From: Gamsiella multidivaricata
Lineage: Eukaryota; Mortierellomycota; Mortierellomycetes; Mortierellales; Mortierellaceae
Length of the DNA stretch: 64,000 nucleotides
Reading direction: 5' to 3'
Assembly: GCF_025024155.1 (NCBI RefSeq)
Contig: NW_026251816.1
Location: forward strand, 33,496-97,495
In this document: positions 49,709 through 60,371 of the stretch, one piece after another
How the letters are laid out: every line of letters begins with the position of its first letter
Numbering within the stretch: the first letter of the stretch is position 1
Made by a program: the position numbers and the translations under genes
Notes under the pieces: model-generated
Database searches by the model: none
What the model was told of the DNA's origin: nothing
The model's input: only the letters and a program-made list of their open reading frames with translations

Positions 49709-50483
49709 CCTTGCTCGGAAAATGTCCGTATATATGGAAGCGAAAGTACTCCCCTACTGATGGATCCTTGACTTAGTAGAAGCAGGCCCAAAAATATCCT
49801 TGATGCGTATTCGTCGGCACGTCTGAAAGTACGATAGATGGTCCTGAATGGCGATATGGCTGAGAGAAGACTAGTGCAAGATATCATGGCAAGCCAGTGA
49901 TGTTGTCAGAGAGAGAGAGTCCGTGGGCTGAGCGTTGCATTTACTCGGGGCTAGTCGCGTCGTTACCTCAAAGTCAATCGAAGGACAGCAAACTGAAGCA
50001 GACGGAAGAGGTCGATTCCATCAGATGTTATTGACTCGATGATGGCAGGTGATCCCGACAGAGTGCCCTCAATTGCCGATATGGATGCCGACGCTTTGCA
50101 CAGACGGGGGATGAGGACGATCGAGCTGGATAAGTGGACAAGGCTCGCTCTCGCTTGGAGGTGTATAACACGCTGTGCTCTGGGCTCACAGGCCCTTGTC
50201 TTATTAAGTCACATGACTCATTAAGGCGTGAAGAATATTTGATCACTCCAGTGGTAAAAGTAGTAAACAAAACAAAGGTGTTCTTCGACTTCCCTCTGCT
50301 TCTTTTTTTTCCTCCTTTGTTTCCCTATCTCGGTGTCGTCAAGTTATTTTTTTTTTTTTTTTTTTCTCGATCCGTCTATCGGTTACAAGCACCATTGTTT
50401 TGCCGCCGACTACTCAAACGATCTTTTATCAAGGATACTGTGATCCGGAAGGCTGGCCTTAAGAATACTACTATCCAACAGCC
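49709..50483. promoter_or_regulatory. Divergent promoter, LDB-like / mitochondrial exoribonuclease
   Basis: About 775 bp between two start codons facing away from each other. A T run at 50346-50367 and pyrimidine-rich sequence precede the plus-strand start; a GA repeat lies at 49911-49919. No gene is supported here. Confidence 0.45.
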
Positions 50484-53400
50484 ATGCTCAAGATAACCGC
50501 CGCCAACCGCAGCAATTTGAGTAGACTTGTGCCCGCGTGCCAAGGCTATGGTCCCAGCAACGTGCGCACCTTCAGGACATCATCTATATCATTCAAGGAT
50601 GTCAAGGCCACTCCAAAGGCCACTCCAAAGTCCATAAAGAAACACTTTCCAGAACATATCGTGAAGACGACCCATGCTACTCCCAGATTTAAAGACCGTA
50701 AAGGGGCTGAACGCACTTTTGAATCGAGGACAAGCGACTTTACAACAAGACATGACCGATCTATTCCTACGCGACATGTGTCCACGTCAGAATATGCCGG
50801 AGAGCGCAGGGCACATTTACCATCGGGACGGCGAGCATCAAACAAGAATCATCCCGAGGAGTCGCCATCACAACAATTTATGGCGCAGCGAGAACGTGCA
50901 ATAGCTTTTGCGCGGTACTTGACAGAAAAAAAGACCCGCGAAGCTATGCGCGAGAAGGCGCAGATAGACTCTAAGGATATCTCAAAGCCGATCTACACCT
51001 ACCAGTCGCCCAAGCTTATTCCTGGAGATGTCAGCGACCTCTTTGGACCAGAGTCGATTCAGAACCGGGACGTGCTACCGGGAGACTTTGTCGAAGTTCG
51101 CAGGTATATATTATCAATTCCATTTTGTTCCGCATCCCGTATTCGGAAAATTCGTATGCCACAAGCACTTAAACATACCTTACTTTTTTTAATTATCAGA
51201 CAGGGAAGGGCAACCTATGGAATATATGTTCGAGGGTTTGACCAGGCCGAAGGGCGATTACAATCCACTAGTGTCGTCTTGGGCGATCATATATTGGAAC
51301 ACAGGACAGCAGATGTGGTCTTCCGCATTCCTGGATTCCTTTTTATGGATAAGTTTAAGACTGCGGTGGGACATTGGGACGTGGATGCGAACCCTGCCAC
51401 ACCACCAGCTGGTTCTGGAAAGATTGCAGCAGCATTTGCGGACGAGTCAACACTGATCATGGGCACTTTCTACACCAAGTTTAACACCGTCTACGACACT
51501 TTTTGGCACAAGAGAAACCAGACCTCGTTTACCGTAACCGAGGCAGCGAAATATGTTTTCGGCAAGGAAGGCGAGAATGCAGTATCATTGACCTTGCAGG
51601 AACTGTACGCCACGCACTTGTACCTGACTCAGGATGTCAATCTACTGAAGTTTGTTCCCTCGGTGGCCGTTCGATGGACAGGTGAATTTGCCATGCGTCC
51701 GCCAAAGGAGGTCCAATTGACGGAGACCGTGATCGGCTGGATGCGCAAGGACGATTCAAGACTTGGCCAATTCCTAGAGAAAGCCAAGGTGTTGGTCGAC
51801 AGTTTTCGACAAGGCGACAAGTCTGTGTGGAAGGATACCATGTTCACTGAATCGGATCGGACTCTAATTGAGTTCGTGAGACAGACGGCTTTCAACGGAT
51901 ACAGCGAGATTTTCACCTCGCCTCACCTCGCTTATCTCCCCAAGTTACTGCGACCTCTGGCAGCGTATGATGATATTGACGCAAGGACGGCATTCATGTT
52001 TTTAAACGAAATCGGAATTTGGCCGAGCTGGTACAACATGGAGATCAATCGGTCGGCAGTCTCATTGACAGCCAGTCTAGAAGAGGAGCAAGCTATTCTG
52101 GACCGGATAAAGAAGCTAAACCCAGAATGTTTACAGCAGGACTTCGAGAACGACATTGCACGCATCAAGGAGGCTGCTACTACTACTGACGTCGAGACAA
52201 AGCAGAAAGAGAACACAAAGTCGTCGACACGGATAGGATCGAAGGCTATAGTCCTGCAGGATCCCACAGAGATTTACAGGCGCGATCCGTGCGATTCGAT
52301 TCGCCACGATTTCGGTGATAGTCCCATCTATGCTATCGACGACCCCACTGCCTCGGAGCTGGACGATGCTTTTTCGATGGAACCTGTCCCGATAACATCA
52401 TTGACGCCAAAGGCGTCGACCTGGATCCACGTTCATGTTGCAGACCCAACTTCCATCCTCCCGCCAATGCATGAACTCTCTCGGTTGGCTGCAGAGCGCG
52501 TTCAGACCGCTTACCTACCCGAGAGGACCTGGCCCATGTTACCCCGCGATCTGACAGAGGAAACGATGAGTTTGAAAAACGACGGCAAGCCCAAGAAAGT
52601 CATGACGTTCTCAGCCAGGATCAGTGATGTTAACGGCGAAATCCTCGAGTACAAAATTCGTCCCGGCTACGTCAGGAATGTCGTTACGCTCAACTACGAC
52701 GATGTGGACGATTACCTGACGTGGAACCGCATTCACGGTGGAAAGGAGGAAGGTTCTCGTGTTCGGAACTCTGTTATGAGTATGCCGGTGGAACGGTCTA
52801 TGGATCGGCAGTACTACCGTGAGAGGACGGGCACTATCAATCCCGAGAACGGGGAGATGATTAAGGAGCTACAGGGGCTTCAAATACTTTCTCAAAGGCA
52901 CCAGGACTACCGATTGAGCAAGGGAGCCTTCAACTTCAACCTCGGTCGGCCCATGGTTGAGATCACGCCTTATCCTCTTCAACCGGTGCCAGAGGAGGGT
53001 TGGAAGATGCCCACGGACTATTCGCAGTGGCAGGAACCTCATATCAGCTGTCGCTTGGACCCGGCATTCGCATCCCCTGCAAGAATGATGGTTGCTGAGT
53101 ACATGATCTTGGCAGGAAGAGTCGCTGCAATTTTCTCGCAGGAGCACGGTCTGCCAACAATGTATAGGAACCAGCCGCCACCTGCCGAAAAGTACAGGAC
53201 CAAGTTCGATGCAGCCATCCGCGAGAAGACCAACCCGCTGACGGGCATGATAGACATTACAGACATGCTGCCATTGCGGCCCTATATTCCTGGTGCTGAG
53301 ATCTCGACAACGTCGCTCGGTCACTGGTCAATGGGAGTTCACGACGGATACTGCAAGGTGACATCGCCCCTTAGGAGATACTCGGATATGGTTTCACATT

Positions 53401-53798
53401 GGCAATTGAAAGGGGCCCTTTTGAATCAGCACCGGTCGATGGATGCTAGCACCTCCCCTGTGTTCAATTTGGACACCCTGACCTCATTGACTGGTGTCAT
53501 TCGAGACCGTGAGCGCATGCTGGGTATGCTCGAGTCTCGCACGGTCAAGTTCTGGGTTTATGAAATGCTCCGCCGTCGAATGGAGAACGGGCTGTCAAAC
53601 ATCTTTGATGGCATAGTTCTGAATCCGACTGGGGACGGGTATAATGTACTGTCAACAGCCTTGGGCTTCCAAACCGTTGTGAAGGCCGAGGAGGAGGAGG
53701 CTAAGAGCCTTGCGATCGGATCCAGGGTTAAGTTCGAGGTCAATAACTGCGTTCCGCAGAGACCCTATATTGGTGCCAAACATATTGCGGCACTTTGA
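50484..53798 (+). CDS. DSS1: Mitochondrial RNase II-family 3'-5' exoribonuclease (DSS1-like)
   Basis: Two exons (50484-51103, 51200-53798) encode 1072 aa. The 96-nt intron has GTATAT and TTATCAG sites, is a multiple of three and has no stop, so a single unspliced frame of 1104 aa also exists. I prefer splicing because the intron translation is out of character. The N-terminus is basic and hydroxylated (NVRTFRTSSISF), like a mitochondrial presequence. The RNB domain carries IDDPTASELDDAFS near residue 590, where the metal-binding Asp residues sit, and further on the block SPLRRYSDMVSHWQL. In yeast, Dss1 and the helicase Suv3 form the mitochondrial degradosome. Mitochondrial targeting is inferred; the family is clear. 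Confidence 0.9.
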   Translation: MLKITAANRSNLSRLVPACQGYGPSNVRTFRTSSISFKDVKATPKATPKSIKKHFPEHIVKTTHATPRFKDRKGAERTFESRTSDFTTRHDRSIPTRHVSTSEYAGERRAHLPSGRRASNKNHPEESPSQQFMAQRERAIAFARYLTEKKTREAMREKAQIDSKDISKPIYTYQSPKLIPGDVSDLFGPESIQNRDVLPGDFVEVRRYILSIPFCSASRIRKIRMPQALKHTLLFLIIRQGRATYGIYVRGFDQAEGRLQSTSVVLGDHILEHRTADVVFRIPGFLFMDKFKTAVGHWDVDANPATPPAGSGKIAAAFADESTLIMGTFYTKFNTVYDTFWHKRNQTSFTVTEAAKYVFGKEGENAVSLTLQELYATHLYLTQDVNLLKFVPSVAVRWTGEFAMRPPKEVQLTETVIGWMRKDDSRLGQFLEKAKVLVDSFRQGDKSVWKDTMFTESDRTLIEFVRQTAFNGYSEIFTSPHLAYLPKLLRPLAAYDDIDARTAFMFLNEIGIWPSWYNMEINRSAVSLTASLEEEQAILDRIKKLNPECLQQDFENDIARIKEAATTTDVETKQKENTKSSTRIGSKAIVLQDPTEIYRRDPCDSIRHDFGDSPIYAIDDPTASELDDAFSMEPVPITSLTPKASTWIHVHVADPTSILPPMHELSRLAAERVQTAYLPERTWPMLPRDLTEETMSLKNDGKPKKVMTFSARISDVNGEILEYKIRPGYVRNVVTLNYDDVDDYLTWNRIHGGKEEGSRVRNSVMSMPVERSMDRQYYRERTGTINPENGEMIKELQGLQILSQRHQDYRLSKGAFNFNLGRPMVEITPYPLQPVPEEGWKMPTDYSQWQEPHISCRLDPAFASPARMMVAEYMILAGRVAAIFSQEHGLPTMYRNQPPPAEKYRTKFDAAIREKTNPLTGMIDITDMLPLRPYIPGAEISTTSLGHWSMGVHDGYCKVTSPLRRYSDMVSHWQLKGALLNQHRSMDASTSPVFNLDTLTSLTGVIRDRERMLGMLESRTVKFWVYEMLRRRMENGLSNIFDGIVLNPTGDGYNVLSTALGFQTVVKAEEEEAKSLAIGSRVKFEVNNCVPQRPYIGAKHIAAL

Positions 53799-53956
53799 AC
53801 ATAAAGCATTATCTACTTTTGAGAATAAAGATGAATGCGTTTTGTAATATTTATCCATAAATATTCGGAACTACTTGAGCTAGGACTATTGTAAAGGCGA
53901 GGGCGATGTTCGGTGTATTGTGAAAGGGCGGCAGATAATGAGATGGGTTGCTCATT

Positions 53957-56394
53957 CTAGTTGACTGGCTCTGCGCTGAGGGCGGCTGCCGCCTGTGATG
54001 CTGGCACTTCTGGCAATGACTCTGGCTCTGCAGAGACCATGGTCACTCCCTCCTTCTTTAAAACCGCAATCTCGTCGTCCACCTCTCGGGGGCTCTCAGC
54101 GCGCGCACCATTGGTCACTGCTGTAGTCGAGCTCGTGCTGGAGCTGCTGCTCATGCGGTTCATGGTCAGACTCATGCTGCTGCGACCTGAAGGCCATGCG
54201 CTTACTGTCGGCGCTCTAGTTGGCGACATGGGCAGAGAGCTGCCAAGTTCACCCGACCCGACCGACTGAGAGGTGCGGCGACTCAGCTGGCGTACCGGGG
54301 ATCCAGTCCTGATATTCAAGCCTGAGGCCAACTCATCCCCCTCCTGGAAGAGTGAGGGGTTATGCTGGGCCACAGAGCCTGATCGTGCACGGGTGCCAGG
54401 GGATTTGATCCCCTGTAGCGAGGCCACGCGACCCTTGTTCGTCTCCAGCTGGCCCAAGCGTGCTTTGGCTTCCTCCAGCTCTCCCTCGAGCTCCATCTCA
54501 CGCGCACGCAGGTGCTCCAGCTCTCCAAGCTCGCCTTCCAGGAAAACATTGCGCTCATGCAAGATTTGCATCTCCTCCAGGCGAGGCTCCAGTTCCTCCA
54601 TGGTCTTGATTTGCTTCTCGAGATGTAATGTTCTGGAACGCAACAGCGCCACTTGCTTGGCTTGACCCTCCAGCTGCGGCAGACGCACCTTGACCTTCTC
54701 CAGCTCGACGGACACACGCTCGAATTCCTCCTTGTAATCTGGGGAGATCTTGGCCTGCTCAGCAAGGAGTGCCTCCAACTCCCGATTCCGGCTCGCCAGG
54801 AACTCAAGTCGTCGGTCATCCTTGTCCTTGGATCTGAATGACTCGAACTCTTTCGTCAGCAGTGTATGTTGGTTGTTTGCAATGTTGAGCCGCTCCGACA
54901 GGTCCCAGTTTGAATGATCCAACTCTGCGTTGGTCGTCTCAAGCTCATGGATTCGATCCTGTAGGCTCTTGACCAACGCAACCTGACCCTCCATATCCTG
55001 CAATTTCTCCACATGCGCATCAGCAGCAACCGCGCGCGCCTCCATCTCGACCAAGTCGGAGCGAATCTTTGGCAGAGCGGCACATTCCTCCTCGAGAGCA
55101 GCGCACTGGCCTTCGAGCTCCCAGACACGCTTTTCGTATTCCTTGGCACGGACCATCAAGGCTTCGTTCTTGTTCCAGAGCTCCTCCGTCGCCACCGTCT
55201 TGGCGCTGAGCTCTTCCACGAGACGGTTGCGCTCGTTCTCGAGATCAACAAAGTGAGCTGGTCTTTGTTGGTGCTGCTGAGCATAGGGCTTCTTCTCCAG
55301 CTCCCAAGACTTGATCTTGAGCGCATCGCGTTCGGCTGTCAGGGCCGAAACTTCATTCATGAGTCTTTGAATATGATGGCTTTGTTGAGTCGCACTACTG
55401 ACATTACTACCGCTCCGTTGGTGCTGCTGGCCCCGGTGGCCGTTCATCGATGATGTCTCTAGGGAATCCACAGAAGAGGCACACGATTCGAGCTCCTTGA
55501 CCCTCGAGAGTAGGAACTGGTTGTTGAGTTCAAAGTCTTGCAGCCGTGCAACTTGATGGGTCGCCTCCATGTGCTGGAGCTCTAGTTTGTGATTTGCTTC
55601 CCGCAGCTCCAGATTCTTGCCTTTGACCCTCTCCAGCTCTGTAGTTGTGCTTCGAAGCAGTTTTTTAAGCTGGTTTATCATGTTTTCTTCAGCGGTCGAT
55701 CCAGTTCCATCGTTGTCTGAAGTGGCGGGTGAGAGAGGGAGGGCCGCAGCTGTGGCGGAGACCAACTGGGAGAAGTGACGATCGAGACCAGACTCTAGTT
55801 TATCAGAGATTTGCCGCATGAGGTTGATACGGAATTCCTCTGGGTTGAAGTCGGCAGGAAGGGAAGACATGGGTTTCGGCGACATTTCTGAGGCTGTGAA
55901 GGTCGAGCGTTCCTGACGCATCAACGAGGTTGGAGAGAAGACCTTGGTGTTCACAGTGAGGCCCTGGTGGGGGCCTTCTGCTGTTGGCGAGGAGATCCCC
56001 AGGCCAGAGATCATGGCATCCTATTTGATATTACAGACATAATGCATCACTATTAGTGTTTCTTTTGTTAGATTGGTCGTGGTACCCCTGCAGTCCCTGA
56101 AATCGATCGCCTTTTTTTTTTTTTTTTTTTTTTCTTGGTGTGTATTGTGCATGCATGTCTGTTATATGCTGTTGTACGAGCTGGAGTCTTTTTTAAGACT
56201 GAATGGGAGAGAAGAAAAGACGCTAATTTTCTCACCCTGGACATGTCCACAGTGCTTCTTCTCGACGGCCGGTTGCTATTGTCGCCGCTATGATCCGAAG
56301 CAGCATAATCCGAATTGGTCGATTTTGCAAAAGAGGGAGTGAATGAGGCTGCACGCGGGTTCATGCTGGTCCTCTTTGTGCTGCTGGCGCTCAT
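53957..56394 (-). CDS. Long coiled-coil protein, unknown function
   Basis: Two exons (56394-56236 and 56020-53957) give 740 aa. The N-terminus is Ser/Asn/Arg-rich, then a conserved-looking segment (FNPEEFRINLMRQISDKLES), then continuous coiled coil from about residue 170 to 560 with heptads of L and E (for example VWELEGQCAALEEECAAL). The C-terminus is Ser/Arg-rich with several SP sites. No motor or enzyme domain is seen, so a cytoskeletal or tethering scaffold is only a guess. A good acceptor (CCTTCCCTGCAG) sits 20 nt upstream of the ATG and the frame is open through it. An S/N-rich stretch at about 57189-57304 ends in a matching-phase donor, so the real start may lie upstream. Convergent with the exoribonuclease, 160 bp apart. 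Confidence 0.7.
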
Positions 56395-58019
56395 ATGGTC
56401 CTTGTGAATATCTGCAGGGAAGGATATATTAATTGAGACAAAACAGAAAACGCGTGGGTGTCAGTACAACAAAGCAGGATAAAGTAAGTTAGGGCAGCTT
56501 CAGCTAGAGGGCGAGCAAATGAAGGGAGAAGTGGGTAAATGGCCTTTGTACGAACCCAGACAATGCGACTATAGGAAGTATACAAGAGAGGCGTGAAGTG
56601 AAGTGTGAAGGGGCGTTTGCAATTGGCGAAAAGGGAGTATGAGGGTTTTCGCGAGAGTTCCAAAAGGAGGGAGAAAGACCAATTGCCTGTGGTAGTGGGT
56701 GGTGGAGGGCTGAGAAGAGAAAAGAGAAAGAGGGGGCAGAGGCGGAGGAGCAGGGACAAAAGGAGATAACAAAGATGGATGAAAAGCACCGAGTTGGTAT
56801 CGCAAGAACACAGGCTGATATGGGTATATTTTTAAACAAAAGGAAAGGGCCTTCAATTGAGTTGCGACTCAAAGAAAGAAAAAAAGGGTGGGGGAACAAA
56901 AAAAATAGGGAGGAAAGAAGAAGGAAAGAGAAGAGAGGAAAGAGGGAAGAGGGAAGAGAAATAAGAATATTTGTATATAAAAAAAGAGAAAAAGTGGGAG
57001 GGAGGGCGGAAAAGGTTGCTGGTACAGGACAAAGAACAAAAGACGAAGGACAAAGGACAAAAGATGATTGCCATGCGAAGAGCAGGATGTGTCCTGTCCA
57101 CATGCTGCTGTAGTCGGTGTCCCCAGACCAGGTTTAAGACGAGGAGGCAAGGCAAGTCAGGGCAAAGGTATGACATACCGCTGGTGATTATGGTGCTATT
57201 GTTGCTGTTACTGTTGCTGCTACTGCTGCTGACACTGTTGCTGCTGGCATTAACGGTGGTGGTGGTGCCGAAGGTCGATCGCTTCCTGTTGAATGCAGGC
57301 CTCTATGTGCAACCATAAAGTCAGTCAGTTTATGTTATGTTACAAAAACGATGGTGTGACAAATTCCTCCGTCCAATTCAGGTCCAACTGATTATCCTCC
57401 CTCCCAGCGGGATGGAGGAATACAGTCTTTCTGTGGTTGCTGCAACCAACTCTTTTCCTTTCTTTTCTTTTCTTTTTGGCTTTGGCCTTGGCCTTGGCCG
57501 CTCATTCGCCCTCGCCTGAATTATCCTCGCTTGCCACTCTTCACAAGGACAGGTCATTGGCGCGTTTAATAAGAAAATGATAAAAATAAAGACATGTCCT
57601 TTTGATACTGAGCGAGATCCATTGGGGGCAGGCATGACATGCCGAGAAGGGAGACGGAGGCATTACTAGCAGCAAGAAGGATGGACTATGTAGAATGTGG
57701 TATGGATGGAGGGCGAAGTACCGCGCTGAACATCATTGTGCCATGTGCGACATGGTGTACATGTACACAACATGGCCCCCTTCCGCCACAACACCGCATA
57801 CTTCCTCCTGTTTTCCATATACTCTCTCTCATGCCTTTGCTCTTGACCTTTTTTTTTTCCCGCTCGTTCTGTACGTTCACACGAGTCTTGAATCACACAG
57901 CACTTTTTTTTCTCCTCAGTATTCAATGCTCAGATCCCTGCTCTCTTGCTTCCTGATCTGATGACACATCAGATGAGCATCTTGCTGTCTACCTACGTCT
58001 CATTGCTCACTTGTCACCA
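56395..58019. other. 1.6-kb gap with possible upstream exons
   Basis: Mostly purine-rich low complexity on the plus strand. A minus-strand S/N-rich open stretch at about 57189-57304 has acceptor and donor sites (GTATGT) that fit the phase of the coiled-coil gene, so it may be its upstream exon. A start ATG with MPAPNGSRS at 57635 is a weaker candidate first exon. GACAAAG-like repeats lie at 57028-57062. Confidence 0.4.
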
Positions 58020-58444
58020 TTACTGAAAGCGGCACACAGCCCCCACAAAAAAAAAGTAAAAAAAAAAAAAAAAAAAAGCTCACCTGAACCTGGTATCCCG
58101 ATGGAAAGGTAGCCAATGGCTCATCCTCGATAACCATCTTCATGTTCGACATTGGTGCGGGTTCAGCACGAGGCATGTTGCAGGCGATATTCAACTGTTT
58201 CTCAACCTCTATCTCATAATCCGATTCAGGTTTAGTGGCGACGTTCGGCATTTTCAGCAAGTTCTACGAAGCATTTGAATATAGGGAGGGTCGTTGTTTG
58301 GTGAGTGCGGTGAGTGTGATATAGGACGTGTCCGTTTATTGCCATGATCACTCAGAGAAGTACCTCGGACATGACATTCTTGGCAACAAGCGTCGTGTAG
58401 CGTGCACGATTCTGGTTCACCTGCTCTTCCGTCAATGTCGACAT
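58020..58444 (-). CDS. Small conserved-looking protein, 87 aa
   Basis: Exons 58444-58364 and 58263-58084 code 87 aa, starting MSTLTEEQVNQNRARYTTLV and ending PSGYQVQ. The next exon starts with the stop codon: after a long intron with two T runs, the acceptor TTTCAG is followed directly by TAA at 58022-58020. An upstream in-frame ATG at 58534 would add 30 residues; I chose the inner one because the outer segment is low-complexity. The sequence is mostly helical and charged with a Met/Pro patch (MPRAEPAPMSNMKM). No signal or membrane segment. I do not recognise the family. Confidence 0.6.
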
Positions 58445-59139
58445 GCCCGTGGTTGGGGAAAGAAAGACCGCAGCAGTGGCTGCGTGTTGGGGCAGGTTGA
58501 TATTGATTCGGCGCGGACGATTCGAGGATAGCATGAAGATAATACGTCAGAATGGATTGGATGTGTCTATTTGCTCCTGAATAATAAGAAGATGGTAGCG
58601 TTCTCTGAGCAAGAATATGATACAACAAGTGTTTCAAGGAAGGAATGAAGAACGAGAGGACGGATGAAGAAGGAGAGAGGGAGATGGTTGAATGAGCTGA
58701 TCAGCCCAGGGTTACAGAAAAACCTTAACCCCAGCCGGAGTTCCATTTCCTTGTGGGTCTAGGGGAGTAGGCAAGCAGAAACGAGACGAGCCAGTCGTTT
58801 GCAAGACACTCAGGGGTCATAATCCGCCGATCAATCAAGACAGATCCGTGCCTGAACCTGGACAGTGCCACGAGTGCTGCAGGGGATGCCTGTGTTTGTT
58901 CCAGAGTCATTTGTTCCTGGTCTATCTCCATATCATTTGCCATTCGCTCTTCGGCGCCAACGTCATTTTCTTTACTGAAGCTGCATGCATACAAAAATAC
59001 ACTCAGCATAGTCATCGCCATAGACACAAAATGGTAGATATCTGTTGGTCACTATTCGTCTTTATTTTAGACGTCTAAATGGCAAAAAGAACCAACCACT
59101 ACGCTGTATTGACATCCGGCGACTCCAGTTTTTCATCAT
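58445..59139. other. Gap between the small protein and MPC1
   Basis: About 700 bp, both flanking genes on the minus strand. A 97-101 aa minus-strand frame at 58725-59027 exists but has no recognisable domain or start context, and could equally be 3' UTR of MPC1 and promoter of the small gene. Confidence 0.4.
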
Positions 59140-60258
59140 TTAAGCCTTGGGCTCCAATGGGACTTTGAGATTCTGCTCAACAACACTCTCGATCTTCTTG
59201 TTTGCTCCAAAGCTGTGTTACATTTAAAAGGAACCGAAAGATGGTCTTCAATCAATAAACCTGTGCGTGGCCAGAGTGCAGTATGAACATGCAAATGCAC
59301 CGAGCAGGACTTACTGGTGATGTTGGAGGAAGCGGTATCCTTGGACCAGCTGGGCACATTCATTGGTAGCGTGGCATGCAAAAAGCAAGTAGTTGCGAGG
59401 CTGAACCATCCAGGCGAAGCGCATGAACAGCATAGAGTACACTGACAGGGCCACGGTCATATTGCCAGAGATAAGCTCAGGATCCTTCTTAAAATCAGCA
59501 ATGGCAGCGAGAGGAAGACCCCAGTTCGCGACTATAAATGCAGTTCAAGATTGGCAGATGTTTGTTAGCGATGTCAAATATTCAATGCATCTTTGCTTCA
59601 TACGCATTTAATCCCAGCATCTTGCTTCCCGACTTACCAGGACCCCAGAAGTGCTTTTAAAAGGTGTACAGCGTGGCCGAGAAACAGAAGCGTAAAAAAA
59701 TAAAAAAAATGTTTCTGTCGTTAGAGATCGTTGGTCCTCGTACACATTCATCCAAATCTAGTGGCGAATTGAATTGGTGCCGCTATTGTGATAGCAACAC
59801 CGCCGATCCTTATGATCGAGTAGCAAAATAATCTTTGGCAATAATATGCCAAGACTATGATGAATATCGCAAGTTCCATTGATAGAGTCCTGGTACGATG
59901 CACATCGCAGCAACGCCCTCCTTCCTGAGTTGCTATCCACTCTGAAAGCTGTCGACTGTCCCCTGTAACATTGATATAACGCTGTTTTGATCAAAATGTA
60001 TCCTCTACAAGGATTAGAACCTACAGTGCTAATAGTACAGAATGCAAAGAGGAGTAATACTTTGTCAGCTTAATTGAACGTTTTCACGATAAGACTCTCA
60101 GCATCGACGTTCTGGAGCAGCGATACATCCAGAAAAAAATATGAGTCAGGGTAGAAATGTGGATATAGGAGTGAAGCGGATGTTCCTTACCTCATGAGGT
60201 ATTGCCTGAACTCCTTGCTGGAGATCTTCTGTCCAAGTTGTGATGCCCAAGAAGCCAT
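59140..60258 (-). CDS. MPC1: Mitochondrial pyruvate carrier subunit MPC1
   Basis: Five exons (60258-60191, 60028-60025, 59653-59638, 59531-59315, 59212-59140) give 125 aa, the normal size. With MPC2/3 it forms the inner-membrane carrier that brings pyruvate into mitochondria. Conserved parts are [22 protein letters not shown], then [16 protein letters not shown] and [17 protein letters not shown]. To keep the invariant MSTHFWGPVANWG, exon 2 must be a 4-nt exon (CACT) followed by a 16-nt exon (CACTTCTGGGGTCCTG). Both are bounded by AG and GT with good consensus, and phases fit throughout. Skipping the 4-nt exon shifts the frame. The family is certain; the 4-nt exon is the least certain part. 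Confidence 0.88.
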
Positions 60259-60371
60259 TGCAAATGGTATGAGAGGTGATGAGGGATTGTTGGGTTGAAG
60301 AAAGGATGTGTGGGGTGTGTGAAGAGCCAGCCCTTATCTCCGGAAAAAATTGAAAGTGGCTCGCTTCTCGC

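Noticed and set aside
57181..57318. Plus-strand poly-Leu frame that looks like a transmembrane helix
   Set aside because: It is the antisense reading of an S/N-coding repeat and has no other coding sign.
58725..59027. Minus-strand frame of about 100 aa between MPC1 and the small protein
   Set aside because: No recognisable domain, no splice partners with matching phase, and it lies where MPC1 3' UTR and the next promoter are expected. Left unannotated as a gene.
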